Positions 1 through 10,027 of a DNA stretch of 64,000 nucleotides are shown in pieces. Source of the DNA: Stappia sediminis (GTDB taxonomy: Bacteria; Pseudomonadota; Alphaproteobacteria; Rhizobiales; Stappiaceae); contig NZ_WUMV01000009.1 of NCBI RefSeq assembly GCF_009826895.1, positions 248,001-312,000 on the forward strand. Direction: 5' to 3'. Within the stretch, counting starts at the first letter, position 1; each line of letters starts with the position of its first letter. Both the position numbers and the translations under genes were made by a program. Below the pieces are notes generated by a model. That model searched no databases. It was not told the origin of the DNA and was given only the letters and a program-made list of their open reading frames with translations.

Positions 1-374
1 CGAACGTGCTTGGAGCTGTCGGCAATCACGATCATTCGTTTTGAAGCCGTCGCGACGATCTTCTCCCTGAGAAGGGCGCCGCCACCGCCCTTTATCAGGT
101 TGAGGGCGTCGTCGAGTTCATCGGCGCCATCTATCGTCAGGTCGAGTTCCGGCAACTCCTCCAGCGTCGACAGCCTTATCCCCTCTTCGCGCGAAAGTGC
201 CGCCGAGCGCTCGGAAGTCGGCACGCCGACAATATCGAGGCCGCCTCTCACTCTTTCGCCCAGAAGCCGGATGAAATGCTCGGCCGTCGATCCGGTACCG
301 ATGCCGATGCGCATCCCGCCCCCGACTTCCTCCAACGCGGCCGCAGCCGCCTTGCGCTTCAGTTCGTCGCTCAT
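1..374 (-). CDS. rpiA: Ribose-5-phosphate isomerase A, N-terminal part (cut by window edge)
   Basis: Interconverts ribose 5-phosphate and ribulose 5-phosphate in the cytosolic non-oxidative pentose phosphate pathway. The reverse complement reads [20 protein letters not shown] and contains the family hallmarks GTGSTAEHF (about residue 26), the acid motif DGADE (about residue 83) and [11 protein letters not shown] (about residue 94), in the right order. The start is the ATG at 374-372. The frame is open to base 1, so about 124 of the usual 230 residues are present and the gene continues outside the window. It diverges from the chemoreceptor gene that follows. Identification rests on the motifs and is firm. 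Confidence 0.93.
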   Translation of the reverse strand, partial: MSDELKRKAAAAALEEVGGGMRIGIGTGSTAEHFIRLLGERVRGGLDIVGVPTSERSAALSREEGIRLSTLEELPELDLTIDGADELDDALNLIKGGGGALLREKIVATASKRMIVIADSSKHV

Positions 375-588
375 TCGACCGCCCGACAATTGTTACAAGA
401 GGGGATACCGCACCGCATCCGCGAGCGGGGGTTTAGCATGGCAACGGCACAGGGCAAAGCACGGCTTTGCGCTTCTTCGAAAGGATCGCCGCCTGGCGGA
501 GTTACGGGACGCTGTTAACCAGCGATTCAGCATATTTATCTAGGTTTTCGGCAGCATCCGCGTAGATAAGCGAAAGTTGAGGCTCGAA

Positions 589-2367
589 ATGCGTTTGTTC
601 GCAAGAAGAAATGATAAAATCACACAGAATGCGGACAATTCAACGGCTGAATCGACACATAATGACCCTAAGTCAGGTATCAGTCCCGACACCCTCGGCG
701 CGGCTCATTCCGAGCAATTTTCCCTGACCCTGGACCTGATAGAGGCGGATCTTCGAGCCGCCGCAGGAAATATAGAGGCGGGCGCCGGTGGATTGCGCGG
801 ACGTATCGCCGAACAACTCGAAAAGTTGTCGGAAATCCGCAATGATTCGCAACTTCTGCGCACAGAGTCCGATGCCGCGAACGAGAATGCCCGCTGTCTT
901 GCCGACGCTATCGAGGAACTTGCGGCGGCAAGTGCGGAAATCGACACGCAGGTGAAGCAGTCGAGTGCGCTTGCAGAGGAGGCGCGTACCGTCGCCGATA
1001 CCGCGAATTCCGGCGTTCAGGACCTCAAGACCGCGATCGACGATATTGCCAATGTCGTAAAGCTGATCTCGGATGTCGCCAAGCAGACCAACCTGCTTGC
1101 GCTCAATGCGACGATCGAAGCCGCACGCGCAGGCGAAGCCGGCAAGGGTTTTGCAGTCGTCGCCAGCGAGGTGAAATCGCTTTCGGTCGAAACGCAAAAG
1201 GCAACGGACGTCATCGTCGCCAATATCGAACGGCTTCAGAAATCGGCCGAAACGAGCATTCAGGCAGTCGACCGGATCATCGAGGTGATCGGCGATATCA
1301 GGCCGAATTTCTCCGCTGTTGCCGGCAGCGTCCAGCAGCAGGTTTCGACCACACAGGAAATCGGCATGACCGCCCGCCAGACGGCGGAGTTCGTTCATGC
1401 CGTCGCCGAAAAGGTCGATGCCATCGTCAGTGCCACCGATCAGGCCGAACAATCGGGATCCGCCGCCGAAACCGCAAGCCAGGACATGACGGCCCTAAGC
1501 GCCGCGCTCAACCGGCGCTTCACGATGATGGTGCGCCAAAGCGCGATGGGCGACCGGCGCCGGCATGACCGTTATCCGGTCGAGCGCAAGGCCGTTCTCG
1601 TCCTGCATGGCCAAACTATTTCAGCCAAAACGCGTGACATTTCCGAAGGGGGCGTCCTGCTTCTGCCCGAGGCCGAGACGAAATTTCAATTACCGGCATC
1701 GGGAACGGTAGAGATTTCGGGCGTCGGCCGTATCGGGGTTCGCATTGTCGGGCAGTCGGAAAACGGGCTTCACTGCGCCTTCGAGAACCCGGAAGCGGCG
1801 GCGCAGTCCGCCATTCGAAGCGTTATCGAAGGGATTGCAAGGGAAGCCAGGGCCAAGATCGATCTCGCGCAAGGCTTCGCCGCTCGCGTGACGCAGGCGA
1901 TGGAGCGTGCGATAGAACAACGGCGCCTGACCGTCGATGCTCTTTTCGACACCGAGTATCGTAAGATAGAAGGCACCGATCCGGTACAGTTCGAAACGCG
2001 CGCACTCAAGGTCCTTGACGAGATCCTGCCGCCGATCCAGGAAGAGCTTTTCGCCAACTCGGCCCAGTCCGGCATGGCGTTTTGCGCAGCGGTGGACCGA
2101 AACGGCTATCTGCCGGTTCACAACAAGATCTATTCCAGGCCGCAAAAACCCGATGATCCGGCATGGAATGCCGCCAACTGCCGCAACCGCCGCATATTCG
2201 ACGACCGTGCGGGCCTGTGTGCGGCGCGGAACACCCGGCCCTTCCTTCTTCAGACTTATCCGCGCGACATGGGCAACGGAAACATCATCTGGATGAGCGA
2301 AGTCGACGCTCCGATCATCATCGAGGGGCGGCACTGGGGCGGTTTCCGCACGGCCTACAAGCTCTGA
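589..2367 (+). CDS. Soluble methyl-accepting chemotaxis protein with PilZ domain
   Basis: A chemoreceptor-type signalling protein of 592 residues without any transmembrane segment, so probably cytoplasmic. Residues about 150-210 are the conserved receptor signalling tip ([20 protein letters not shown]), which contacts CheA and CheW. Residues about 323-405 are a PilZ domain with both c-di-GMP-binding signatures (RRRHDR at its start and RDISEGG). Residues about 453-592 resemble the C-terminal sensor region found in similar receptors ([25 protein letters not shown]). I chose the ATG at 589 because GAGG lies six bases upstream; an in-frame TTG at 577 would add four residues. The architecture suggests coupling of c-di-GMP level to chemotaxis (inference). 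Confidence 0.88.
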   Translation: MRLFARRNDKITQNADNSTAESTHNDPKSGISPDTLGAAHSEQFSLTLDLIEADLRAAAGNIEAGAGGLRGRIAEQLEKLSEIRNDSQLLRTESDAANENARCLADAIEELAAASAEIDTQVKQSSALAEEARTVADTANSGVQDLKTAIDDIANVVKLISDVAKQTNLLALNATIEAARAGEAGKGFAVVASEVKSLSVETQKATDVIVANIERLQKSAETSIQAVDRIIEVIGDIRPNFSAVAGSVQQQVSTTQEIGMTARQTAEFVHAVAEKVDAIVSATDQAEQSGSAAETASQDMTALSAALNRRFTMMVRQSAMGDRRRHDRYPVERKAVLVLHGQTISAKTRDISEGGVLLLPEAETKFQLPASGTVEISGVGRIGVRIVGQSENGLHCAFENPEAAAQSAIRSVIEGIAREARAKIDLAQGFAARVTQAMERAIEQRRLTVDALFDTEYRKIEGTDPVQFETRALKVLDEILPPIQEELFANSAQSGMAFCAAVDRNGYLPVHNKIYSRPQKPDDPAWNAANCRNRRIFDDRAGLCAARNTRPFLLQTYPRDMGNGNIIWMSEVDAPIIIEGRHWGGFRTAYKL

Positions 2368-2465
2368 ATTCCACCCGCCTTCACGTTGTTGCGACCGAAC
2401 GACCGCTTGCGGTGTCGCGCGAAGGGAGGTAATCCCACGACGTCCCGAACCGACGGAGAAACGCC

Positions 2466-3152
2466 GTGCCGCAGCCTGTGCTTGTATTCGACCTTGACGG
2501 AACCCTCATCGAAACGATGGGCGATCTGGCCGCGGCACTGAACTTCGCTCTGGAGGATGCCGGCCACAAGGCGATCGATCCCGAGCGCATCAGGTCGATG
2601 GTCGGCCACGGCGCGCGCAAGCTTATCGAGCGTGGCCTGGAAGCGAACGGCGTGAACGCGGACGATGCCACGATCGATCCGCTGTTCGACAGGTTTATCG
2701 AGTATTATTCGGCGAATATCGCGGTACACAGCCAGCCGTTTCCTGGAATTCTCGAGGCAATTGCGCGGTTTCGCGAAGAAGGATGGGCCTGCGCGGTCTG
2801 CACGAACAAGCTTGAAGGCTTGTCCCGCCCACTCCTCGATGCTCTCGACATGACGAAATATTTCGAGGCGATCGTCGGCGGCGACACTTTCGACAAGCCG
2901 AAGCCGGACGCCATGCCTGTCCTCGGCGCGATTGAGCGCGCTGGCGGCGATCCGGCACGGGCCGTCATGGTCGGCGATTCGCGCACCGACATAGATGCCG
3001 CGCGCGCTGCCGGCATTCCGGTCGTAGCAGTCACTTTCGGCTATACTCCGGTGCACGTGAGCGAGCTTGGCCCGGACAAGGTGATCTCACACTTCGACGA
3101 GCTTTACGACGCCGTCGGCTCCATTGGCGAAATGGCCGCGGTCGACGCGTAA
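2466..3152 (+). CDS. gph: Phosphoglycolate phosphatase (HAD superfamily)
   Basis: Hydrolyses 2-phosphoglycolate to glycolate, a salvage step for DNA-repair or oxygenase by-products. The 228-residue protein starts MPQPVLVFDLDGTL, giving HAD motif I (DxDGT) with the nucleophilic Asp near residue 9. Motif II is in VCTNK, the conserved Lys is in FDKPKPD, and motif IV is GDSRTDIDAARAAG. Length and the helical cap after motif I match Gph. HAD proteins of this subclass are hard to separate, so another small phosphatase is possible. It follows the chemoreceptor by about 100 bases and sits near rpiA on the other strand, a common rhizobial neighbourhood. Confidence 0.88.
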   Translation: MPQPVLVFDLDGTLIETMGDLAAALNFALEDAGHKAIDPERIRSMVGHGARKLIERGLEANGVNADDATIDPLFDRFIEYYSANIAVHSQPFPGILEAIARFREEGWACAVCTNKLEGLSRPLLDALDMTKYFEAIVGGDTFDKPKPDAMPVLGAIERAGGDPARAVMVGDSRTDIDAARAAGIPVVAVTFGYTPVHVSELGPDKVISHFDELYDAVGSIGEMAAVDA

Positions 3153-3186
3153 TCCCCTGGCTTTCGGCGCGACCTGAAACCAGCGG

Positions 3187-3924
3187 TCACGAGGCACGCC
3201 TTTCGGCGGATGCCGCCTTGTAGAGCACCCTCCTGATCCGGTCTTTCCAGCGGATGTCACGGCCATCGAGATGCGCCGTCGTGGCGGGGTGTCCCAATTC
3301 GCCATAAACGTAACCACCGCCGATCTGCCGGCAGATCCACCCCTCGATACCGCTTGCCCCCTTTCGTGCGGGATCGAGCAAAGGCGCCACCATCCTCCGG
3401 TAATAGTCTATCTCGATGACCTGCGGGTTGTTGGAGCGTCCATTGATCCTGCAAACGGGCAAGCGTTCGTCGCCGGCCGGGATCATGAAATGATCATAGC
3501 CTCGAACCCGGTTCGCCCGCTTGTTGAACTTCAGATAGTTGATACCGAGGCGCTCCATCCCGGAGAGAATTTCATCGATCGAATGGTCGATCCGGCGCTT
3601 CACGAATACAAAATCGTGCTCAAGCTGGATCGCGTAAGGCGCTTTTGACATTTCGATCGATTTGATGAAGCCGCTTGCCAACCCGCTGGTCTTCACAACC
3701 TCGACATTCAGCTCCGACAGGCCTTCGCAAATCGTGTCAGCCCAGGCCTCAAAATGCGAGGGATTCGGGTTTGGGTCGACGAAAGCCCTGACGATCACTC
3801 CATCGCGACCACCCAGGGCGAATGTGTCCAGGCAAGAACGGACCGCCAATGGCGCGAGGCAACGATCCAGGTTCCTCGAAGCCACATTCGAAAATACATT
3901 CACGTTTAAAAATTCGCTCGGCAT
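3187..3924 (-). CDS. Glycosyltransferase-like protein of unknown specificity
   Basis: A 245-residue soluble protein without signal peptide or membrane helices. The N-terminal half alternates strands and helices like a GT-A fold (IVRAFVDPNPN, then VEVVKTSGLASG), and AIQLEHDFVF around residue 100 has the look of the acidic strand-end motif of nucleotide-sugar transferases, but with E-H-D instead of DxD. The tail is basic. It is divergent to the sulfotransferase at 4381; both could decorate a surface polysaccharide (inference). I do not recognise a characterised homologue, so the class is tentative. Confidence 0.6.
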   Translation of the reverse strand: MPSEFLNVNVFSNVASRNLDRCLAPLAVRSCLDTFALGGRDGVIVRAFVDPNPNPSHFEAWADTICEGLSELNVEVVKTSGLASGFIKSIEMSKAPYAIQLEHDFVFVKRRIDHSIDEILSGMERLGINYLKFNKRANRVRGYDHFMIPAGDERLPVCRINGRSNNPQVIEIDYYRRMVAPLLDPARKGASGIEGWICRQIGGGYVYGELGHPATTAHLDGRDIRWKDRIRRVLYKAASAERRAS

Positions 3925-4380
3925 GAACTCGCAACTTACGCAATGCGAATCAGCGTATAAGACTATACGGCATCCGCGTCACTTGACCTGATGACACATT
4001 CCAGCACACGTCTGACATGATACAATTCTTGATGAGTATTATCACCGTGACGCTGGAACGACCACAAATATTGGCGCACAAGGAAACCGCACAGGTGCCA
4101 GCGGGACGGAGGTTGCCGAAAGAGGCGGGATTATCGGCAGCTTTCGTTCATTTCCGACAGCCGCAAATTTCCACCGCCTCGAATGGCTTGTCTTGACGTT
4201 AGCTATGGAGACCGTCGACAGGATGCCTATTGATCTTGGAATGGCTTCAGCGTTGCAACGTCGGGAAGAATATCGGTGGCTGGAAAATCCGCTTCCGGTG
4301 GACGCGAAGCGGAGAGTGATGCCCGGAGAAGAACTCGCCCGAACTGACGCAGAAACGACCCCAAAAGCGAGAATCTCGCC
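3925..4380. other. Intergenic region between divergent genes
   Basis: 456 bases between the glycosyltransferase-like gene and the sulfotransferase. I see no convincing gene. The left 130 bases are comparatively AT-rich and should hold the promoters of the two divergent genes. A short frame at 4193-4384 lacks a ribosome binding site and family features. Confidence 0.6.
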
Positions 4381-5238
4381 ATGATGAATAAACGACGGAG
4401 ATACTACTATCATGCGAAGTTCAAAACTTTTAAATACCTTGAAACCGACACGAAATTGGAGAATGAAATCTCCAAACTCAATGATCGCATAAATATTTTT
4501 TGTATTACGTCAGGCAGGTCCGGCTCCGGCACCATGTATCGGATCTGGGACAGCCTTCGGGATGTCGATGCGTTCCATGAACCGAAGCCCAAATTCCACA
4601 AGGTCATGCGCAGTGCCCAGACAAATCCCGAATGGGCAAGGGATTTCCTGCGCTGGGAGAAGTTTCCGGCCATGCTGCGCTCTCGCGCCAAGGCCTATGT
4701 CGAGACATCGCACCTCTTCTGCAAGGCCTTCATTGAGCCTGCGTTGCAGTTCGGCTTGCGACCCTCATTCATTACCTTGCGAAGGGATCCGCGCGCGATC
4801 GCCACATCGCACCTGATGCTTCGTACGATTCCCGGGCGAACCTGGGGCGGACTTGCCTATTGTCTATCCCCTCAGGATGACGTCTTCCTGTCCGCGCAGG
4901 ACTGGGAGCAGCTTTCGGACTATCAGCTCTGCTACTGGTATGCGCTCGAAATCCAGAAGCGCCAGGCCGCTTATGAAGAACTGCTTCCGCAAAAAGGACT
5001 TAAAAATTTCTCAATCCGCACCGGCGAGTTGAACGATATTGATCGCGTCGTGGAGATGATCGAGGAATTGACGGAGGGCGCCATAACGCCGGACACAAAG
5101 CGCCTTTCAAGGGCTGTCGGGCAACTTTACAACCACAGAAAAGGTCGTGGCGCGCAAGTGCCCGATGTCGAATTCGATCGCGAAGAGGCGGAACTTGAAA
5201 AGCGCCTGACCGCGACTGAAAAGGCGATAGCGCTGTGA
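4381..5238 (+). CDS. Sulfotransferase family protein
   Basis: Predicted to transfer sulfate from PAPS to a carbohydrate or other acceptor. The 285-residue protein has the PAPS 5'-phosphosulfate loop in ITSGRSGSGTMYRIWD (about residues 39-54) and the 3'-phosphate motif in LRRDPRAIATSHL (about residues 137-149), spaced as in the family. No membrane anchor is visible. The start is ATGATG at 4381, so 4384 is equally possible. It lies between a glycosyltransferase-like gene and tRNA-Val, on the left flank of the CRISPR-Cas locus; another, unrelated-looking sulfotransferase lies on the right flank at 15968. The acceptor is unknown. Confidence 0.78.
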   Translation: MMNKRRRYYYHAKFKTFKYLETDTKLENEISKLNDRINIFCITSGRSGSGTMYRIWDSLRDVDAFHEPKPKFHKVMRSAQTNPEWARDFLRWEKFPAMLRSRAKAYVETSHLFCKAFIEPALQFGLRPSFITLRRDPRAIATSHLMLRTIPGRTWGGLAYCLSPQDDVFLSAQDWEQLSDYQLCYWYALEIQKRQAAYEELLPQKGLKNFSIRTGELNDIDRVVEMIEELTEGAITPDTKRLSRAVGQLYNHRKGRGAQVPDVEFDREEAELEKRLTATEKAIAL

Positions 5239-5425
5239 GGATGCTTCGCCTCAACAACCTTTTCCAGCCCCTTCGTTGGCCTGATCTGATGGCAAAATCG
5301 GCTCCCGATGTCGGTTGCAACGTACTGATTTCAACGGAAGCTGAAGAATGTAAGGGAAATTTCATGAGGACCCTTGCCTCCGTCCGGGAACTCATTTAGA
5401 TACCCGCCACATCCTGATTGGCATC

Positions 5426-5500
5426 GGGCGATTAGCTCAGCGGGAGAGCGTTCCGTTCACACCGGAAAGGTCACTGGTTCAATCCCAGTATCGCCCACCA
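5426..5500 (+). tRNA. tRNA-Val (CAC)
   Basis: A 75-nt cloverleaf: acceptor stem GGGCGAT pairs with ATCGCCC, D-arm GCTC/GAGC, anticodon stem TTCCG/CGGAA around the loop TTCACAC with anticodon CAC at 5458-5460, and T-arm loop GGTTCAATCC. The genome-encoded CCA tail ends at 5500. It reads valine GTG codons. Confidence 0.96.
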
Positions 5501-5946
5501 TTTTCCCTAGATTTTTCAGATAGTTAAATTGGCGGCGACTTATGTCGGCGTGGCATTCTCAGCTTTTGGGTATCATGCTGGGCGTCATTTTCCGTTCAAA
5601 GCGTCACTCGGCGACGGGTACCATTGGAGGCTCGTTGCGAAGCTTCGAACTTTCGAGCGCGCGTCTCGGCGGAAGGCAAACCCACCCCCCATCCACCAGC
5701 CCGTCAATCAGGTTCCCGGCATTACCGGATCGGCTTAACAAAATTACCTGTCCGGAAATTTGCTACGATATGAAACGAGTTTGACGTCCGGAGATGCCGT
5801 TGAAGAGCAGCAGGTTCGGGACGGGGGGCAGGCATCCATCACGCATTGTCGTCCAAGGCAACCGGGCAATAGGCAATCATTGGCGCGCTTTGTACATTTC
5901 TTCCAATAATCAACGGTGAGTATTTACCGCTAATCGCGAAAACCTG
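5501..5946. other. Non-coding stretch between tRNA-Val and the trailing end of the CRISPR array
   Basis: 446 bases. Two overlapping frames around 5529-5784 have neither a good ribosome binding site nor recognisable protein features, and no integrase remnant or repeat of the tRNA 3' end was seen. It is the leader-distal flank of the array. Confidence 0.6.
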
Positions 5947-6713
5947 CCTTCGATCCACGCCCCCGCGTGGGGGGGCGACGCTCGGCCTGGCCGAAACCGG
6001 GATCTCTCTAGCGGCGTTTCGATCCACGCCCCCGCGTGGGGGGCGACACTGGTTGTCGTTCAGAACCGCCTCGACAATGAAGTTTCGATCCACGCCCCCG
6101 CGTGGGGGGCGACTCCGCCTCCTCAAGGGAAGGGAGCCGGGAAAACATGTTTCGATCCACGCCCCCGCGTGGGGGGCGACAGTTCAGGGGGGAGACCAGC
6201 TACATTGTCTGCCCTGTTTCGATCCACGCCCCCGCGTGGGGGGCGACGGATGCTCTCGGAGCTGCTTGCGCATCGTGTCGCTGGTTTCGATCCACGCCCC
6301 CGCGTGGGGGGCGACGCTTGAGGATCGCGTCGAATGAGCCGAGATCTTCGTTTCGATCCACGCCCCCGCGTGGGGGGCGACATGCGTTTCTTCCGGCAAT
6401 CCGCCGTCGATGACGCGTTTCGATCCACGCCCCCGCGTGGGGGGCGACATGGCGGGGCGAGCGCGTCAGCAAGGATGACGTGTTTCGATCCACGCCCCCG
6501 CGTGGGGGGCGACACGGTCGCGGCAACCGAGAAGATATTGACCTTGATGTTTCGATCCACGCCCCCGCGTGGGGGGCGACTCTGAAGATCGCGCCTATCA
6601 GCCTTTCGGGCGACGGTTTCGATCCACGCCCCCGCGTGGGGGGCGACCCTGCGCCGCGCGCCCGGCATCGTCGGCGTAGAAGTTTCGATCCACGCCCCCG
6701 CGTGGGGGGCGAC
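5947..6713 (-). CRISPR. Type I-C CRISPR array, 12 repeats and 11 spacers
   Basis: Eleven identical 32-bp repeats start at 6016, 6082, 6149, 6216, 6284, 6350, 6417, 6482, 6549, 6616 and 6682. A twelfth, degenerate copy lies at 5947-5979 (GTTT replaced by CCTT and one extra G). Spacers are 33-36 bp. In minus orientation each repeat starts GTCGC, has a GC-rich stem and ends GCGTGGATCGAAAC, the type I-C form whose last 11 bases become the crRNA 5' handle. The degenerate copy at the low-coordinate end and the cas genes at the high-coordinate end agree that transcription runs leftward, with newest spacers near 6713. None of the spacers matches elsewhere in this window. Confidence 0.98.
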
Positions 6714-6898
6714 CGTTCTGCGCTAACATGCTGAGAAAGCATAAAAAAGCAGGAAGAGCGCGCGAACTCAGCCCCTCAGGCGGTGAAAGGCTGGCGTGCA
6801 CCCGCAGCGCATCTGCAATTCCCTCACGATTTCAAAGATCTGGCCCAAGCGCGAACCTGCCCGGAAATTACGGCACGCTCTCGGTTCGCGCAGCGGCC
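6714..6898 (-). promoter_or_regulatory. Probable CRISPR leader
   Basis: The stretch directly upstream (in minus orientation) of the leader-proximal repeat and downstream of cas2. Leaders carry the array promoter and the signals for spacer integration. The role is inferred from position and array polarity; no leader motif was recognised. A dispersed intergenic repeat occupies the rest of the gap up to cas2. Confidence 0.6.
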
Positions 6899-7042
6899 TA
6901 GAGCGCTTTCCCTTCAAGTGAGATCACCTGAAGGATAAGAAATCGCTCCAGAATCAATATTTTGCGGTCGGCTTACGGAGCCGGATTCAATGAGCATATT
7001 CCTGTCATTCAGATCGGTTCAATCCGAACGGAATATGCTCTG
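6899..7042 (+). repeat. Dispersed intergenic repeat, copy 1, with terminal stem-loop
   Basis: Contains GATAAGAAATCGCTCCAGAA followed by TCAATATTTTG, and ends in an inverted pair GAGCATATTCC ... GGAATATGCTC (6994-7041). Related copies lie at 27541-27632 and, inverted and shorter, at 40211-40277. It sits between cas2 and the CRISPR leader. A REP-like non-coding family is likely. Confidence 0.7.
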
Positions 7043-7058
7043 GCAAAGTTAGCCGCGC

Positions 7059-7349
7059 TCACACAATCAACGTGCCGCCGAGGTCCGCAGCCGGCTTCGC
7101 GCCGACATGTTCCACGCGGCGCTGCCAGTTCGAGCCGAGGTAGTAATAGCGCAAGCTGTCGGTATCCGCGTCAATGATCCCTTCCAGCCGCGCCTTCAGC
7201 TTCGTCCATTGCGCAGGCTCGACCTCGATCTCGAAAACGGAATATTGCACCCGCTGGCCGAAATCACGGCAGGCTTTTGCCACGCCGCGCAGGCGCCCGG
7301 CTCCACCGGGTGTGGACGTGCTGACGTCATAGGTCACGAGGACAAGCAT
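7059..7349 (-). CDS. cas2: CRISPR-associated protein Cas2
   Basis: Adaptation subunit that bridges two Cas1 dimers during spacer integration. The 96-residue protein starts [11 protein letters not shown], giving the first beta strand with the conserved Asp (YDV), and has the typical [10 protein letters not shown] strand and LRYYYLG near the end. Length fits Cas2 (85-100). It is the last gene of the cas5-cas8c-cas7-cas4-cas1-cas2 run, 8 bases after cas1, and is followed by the leader and the array, the usual I-C order. Confidence 0.97.
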   Translation of the reverse strand: MLVLVTYDVSTSTPGGAGRLRGVAKACRDFGQRVQYSVFEIEVEPAQWTKLKARLEGIIDADTDSLRYYYLGSNWQRRVEHVGAKPAADLGGTLIV

Positions 7350-7357
7350 GCCACCTC

Positions 7358-8392
7358 CTATTTCCAGAACCAGGGCGGATACGCATCAAGGTCGCCACGC
7401 AGATGGCGTGACAGCATTTGTGCCTGAAGGTAGGGCATGAGGCCGAGCGGCGCCTTTTCGCCAAGGAAGGGGTGCATCCGCTCTTCACGCTTGCGCTCTT
7501 GCCAGGCGGAAAGCACGGTGCGCCGCGCATCTTCGCTCAACAAGACAGCTCCACCGTCACGCCTCTCGAAGTCGCGAGCCCGCAGTTGCCGGCGGTTGAA
7601 AAGCGAAAGGGCGAGCCTGTCGGCGAGGATCGGGCGAAATTCCTCCATCAGGTCGAGCGCCAGACTCGGCCGCCCGGGTCGGTCGCGGTGCAGGAAGCCA
7701 ACCGCCGGATCCAGTCCGACGCTTTCTGCCGCCGAACGGCAATCATGCGTCAGCAAAGTGTAGAGGAACGACAGCACGGCATTCACCGGGTCGAGCGGCG
7801 GTCTGCGCGAACGCCCGTTGAAGCGAATTTCAGGGTCGGGAGAGCGCAACAAATGGTCGAAGACGCCGAAATAGAGGTTCGCGGCTTCGCCTTCCGCCCC
7901 GCGCAAGACCTCAGCCCCCTCACCGGCGCGTTCCACGCGGCGCAATATTCGCGCCATGCGTGCCACGGCATCTTCGATCCGGCTCTTCGCGTCCTCTTCG
8001 AATTCTTTTCCATAGTCCCGTAACGCACGCATCAGAACGCTGCGTTGGTTCGCGAGCTTTCCCATAACCATGCCCCGCACGATCTCGTCAGGGGCGTCCG
8101 ACTGCCTGTATTGCGCGCGGCGGAGTAACACGTTGCCCGATACAGGACCTTCGATCCGCGCCTGAAACCGACCGACCCGGTCGAGAAGGACGATCGTGAC
8201 GCCGTTCGCCGCGCAGGTCTGCATGAGCGCCGGAGACACGAATATGCCGCCGAAAACGACGACGGAGGCAAGCATGTGCAGAGGAACGCGGGCACGCTCG
8301 CCTCCCTCGACTTCGGCAACCAGGTTTTCGCCGTCCTTGCGAAGGCCGGCGCTCTCCGTCGTCACGTAGAGGGTGTTGAGAAGTTTTTTCAT
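7358..8392 (-). CDS. cas1: CRISPR-associated endonuclease/integrase Cas1, subtype I-C
   Basis: Catalyses integration of new spacers at the leader end of the array. The 344-residue protein has the N-terminal beta sandwich ([10 protein letters not shown] ... [10 protein letters not shown]) and an alpha-helical catalytic domain with the metal ligands expected at the Glu of [10 protein letters not shown], the His of [10 protein letters not shown] and the acid in DLMEEFRP. Its start overlaps the end of cas4 by ATGA, implying translational coupling and co-transcription with the other cas genes. Confidence 0.97.
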   Translation of the reverse strand: MKKLLNTLYVTTESAGLRKDGENLVAEVEGGERARVPLHMLASVVVFGGIFVSPALMQTCAANGVTIVLLDRVGRFQARIEGPVSGNVLLRRAQYRQSDAPDEIVRGMVMGKLANQRSVLMRALRDYGKEFEEDAKSRIEDAVARMARILRRVERAGEGAEVLRGAEGEAANLYFGVFDHLLRSPDPEIRFNGRSRRPPLDPVNAVLSFLYTLLTHDCRSAAESVGLDPAVGFLHRDRPGRPSLALDLMEEFRPILADRLALSLFNRRQLRARDFERRDGGAVLLSEDARRTVLSAWQERKREERMHPFLGEKAPLGLMPYLQAQMLSRHLRGDLDAYPPWFWK

Positions 8393-9072
8393 CGCCCTGC
8401 TTCATTTTCCGTGAGGTGCTCGTCCAGCATGCGCTTGCGCCATGATGCGGCGCTGCGCGTCACCGCCTGCGGACGGCAGATATCCTTGAGCGAACAAGCC
8501 CGGCAGCGCGCCGCACGATAGACAGGTACCGGCGTTCGAAGGATTGCGAAGACTTCGCGCAACTCGGCGATCGTTGCTTCGGTCAGCCGCCGCAATTCTT
8601 CGTCGAAGGGCACGGTCACGCGGCGTTTCGTTTCGCCGTAGAACAACGCACCTTCCGGCACCGGTCTGCCTGTCGTCTCTTCCAGGCAAAGCGCCTGGGC
8701 GCAAAGCTGCACTTCATCCGCGCGGTGCGGCTTGGGCTTGCCCCGCTTGAACTCCACCGGGAACGGCACCTCCTCTTCGCCCGCCTTGTGGAACTCCACG
8801 AGATCGGCCACGCCGGCGACCCCCAGGCGTTTCGACGCGATCTGCAACGCCGTTTCCCGGCGCACGCCACGTGTCTTGCGGCTTGCCGCCTTGTCGGCGT
8901 TGACGTGCAGGATCTGCCCTTCCGCGGTGAACCGGTTTTCAGCCCAAAGCCGCTCCAGATGGATAAGGGCGGCCTGACGCAGGCAATAGACCGCGTGTTG
9001 CAAGGCGGACAGCGGGATCGGCTCTCCCGCCCGCTCTCCGTCCGCTTCCGTTGGCTCCGGCTCTGCAGCCAT
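8389..9072 (-). CDS. cas4: CRISPR-associated exonuclease Cas4
   Basis: A RecB-like nuclease with a 4Fe-4S cluster that trims prespacers and helps select the PAM. The four cluster cysteines are visible: one in the N-terminal AVYCLRQA and three at the C-terminus in ARCRACSLKDICRP. The nuclease core includes VEFKRGKPK (the DEK-type motif). I placed the start at the ATG at 9072 (MAAEPEPTEAD), four bases after the cas7 stop. A longer frame to 9183 would lie inside cas7 and lacks family similarity. With this start the protein has 227 residues. It overlaps cas1 by four bases. Confidence 0.93.
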   Translation of the reverse strand: MAAEPEPTEADGERAGEPIPLSALQHAVYCLRQAALIHLERLWAENRFTAEGQILHVNADKAASRKTRGVRRETALQIASKRLGVAGVADLVEFHKAGEEEVPFPVEFKRGKPKPHRADEVQLCAQALCLEETTGRPVPEGALFYGETKRRVTVPFDEELRRLTEATIAELREVFAILRTPVPVYRAARCRACSLKDICRPQAVTRSAASWRKRMLDEHLTENEAGR

Positions 9073-9076
9073 CACC

Positions 9077-10027
9077 TTAAAGCCGGTCGATGATCTCGAC
9101 ACCATCGGGCAGGTCATTTTCGTCGACCACGATCCTGTAGTCGGAGAACTTTCGCGCGGGCGGGTAGTCGTAAACGCGCTCATCGATCTCGTGGAATTCG
9201 CCGTCGATGTCGCGTCCCACCTTCACCCGGCTGAACAGCTTGTGCGCATGCGCATTGCCGAGCTGGGAAGCATGCTTGAAGACGATCAGCCGGCGCGCCG
9301 CCATCTCGCCGCGTGCCGCGGAACGATCATGCTCGAACATGTTTTCAAGCGCCTGCCACAGCAGATCGAGATCGGCATCCGAAAAGCCGCTGCGTTCGGC
9401 AAGCTTCGCCGACACGTATCCATGCGCGCGGTAAAGACCGTAGGGGACGATGTGCTTGCGGCCCATGGTGCGGTTGTCGGTGCGCTCCGGGCTGTCGTCA
9501 CCAGCCTGACGCTCGGCCTTTTCCTTCTCGTTGGTCGCCGCCATGCGGGTGATGGAAACCTCCAGCGGCATGATCGTTTCTTCCGATTGCGCGAAGGTCA
9601 TCTGCACGGGGCCGCGCACCTGGCCGCAGTTGATGCCCGTCGACATGACCGCGCCGAAGGTGCGCACGTCGAAGAAGTTCGCGCACATGAAATCGCGAAG
9701 TTTTTTGGCTTCCTCGTCGCCCTTGGGTTCCAGTTTCGCGGCACTGTCCACCTTGCTGTCGTCCGGGCGCAGCGCCTTGTAAGCCTTTCGGTGCTGATTG
9801 TTCAGGATCGCGCCTTCGCGCACATAGATGTGGCGCCCCTCCTCGCCCTCGTGAGCGAGTTCCACGTAGTTGCGGATCTTGCGCTTCAGGCTGACGTCGC
9901 TGACGAGGCCGCGATTGGTCTCCGGGTCGATACGCGGCAGGTTGCCGGCATCGGGATCGCCGTTCGGATTGCCGTTCGTCACGTCGAAAAGCAGGATGAA
10001 TTCATAGCGGTTGGCAATGGCGTTCAT
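9077..10027 (-). CDS. cas7: Type I-C Cascade backbone protein Cas7 (Csd2)
   Basis: Forms the helical backbone that holds the crRNA spacer and displaces every sixth base. The 316-residue protein begins [20 protein letters not shown], continuing [12 protein letters not shown], the highly conserved Csd2 N-terminus. Further family features are the glycine-containing segment [14 protein letters not shown] and [18 protein letters not shown]. Its ATG overlaps the cas8c stop (ATGA). The displacement of every sixth base is what gives the antitoxin-like pairing seen at 12717-12734 its meaning. Confidence 0.97.
   Translation of the reverse strand: MNAIANRYEFILLFDVTNGNPNGDPDAGNLPRIDPETNRGLVSDVSLKRKIRNYVELAHEGEEGRHIYVREGAILNNQHRKAYKALRPDDSKVDSAAKLEPKGDEEAKKLRDFMCANFFDVRTFGAVMSTGINCGQVRGPVQMTFAQSEETIMPLEVSITRMAATNEKEKAERQAGDDSPERTDNRTMGRKHIVPYGLYRAHGYVSAKLAERSGFSDADLDLLWQALENMFEHDRSAARGEMAARRLIVFKHASQLGNAHAHKLFSRVKVGRDIDGEFHEIDERVYDYPPARKFSDYRIVVDENDLPDGVEIIDRL

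Noticed and set aside
10-543. 177-codon plus-strand frame at the left edge
   Set aside because: It is antisense to rpiA, whose motifs are clear on the minus strand.
5501-5946. tRNA-Val as attachment site of an integrated CRISPR island
   Set aside because: I looked for a copy of the tRNA 3' end and an integrase in the window and found neither.
5839-6801. Several frames of 80-181 codons across the CRISPR array, on both strands
   Set aside because: They are translations of the 32-bp repeats (repeated PPRGGVDRN or RSTPPRGGR units), not proteins.
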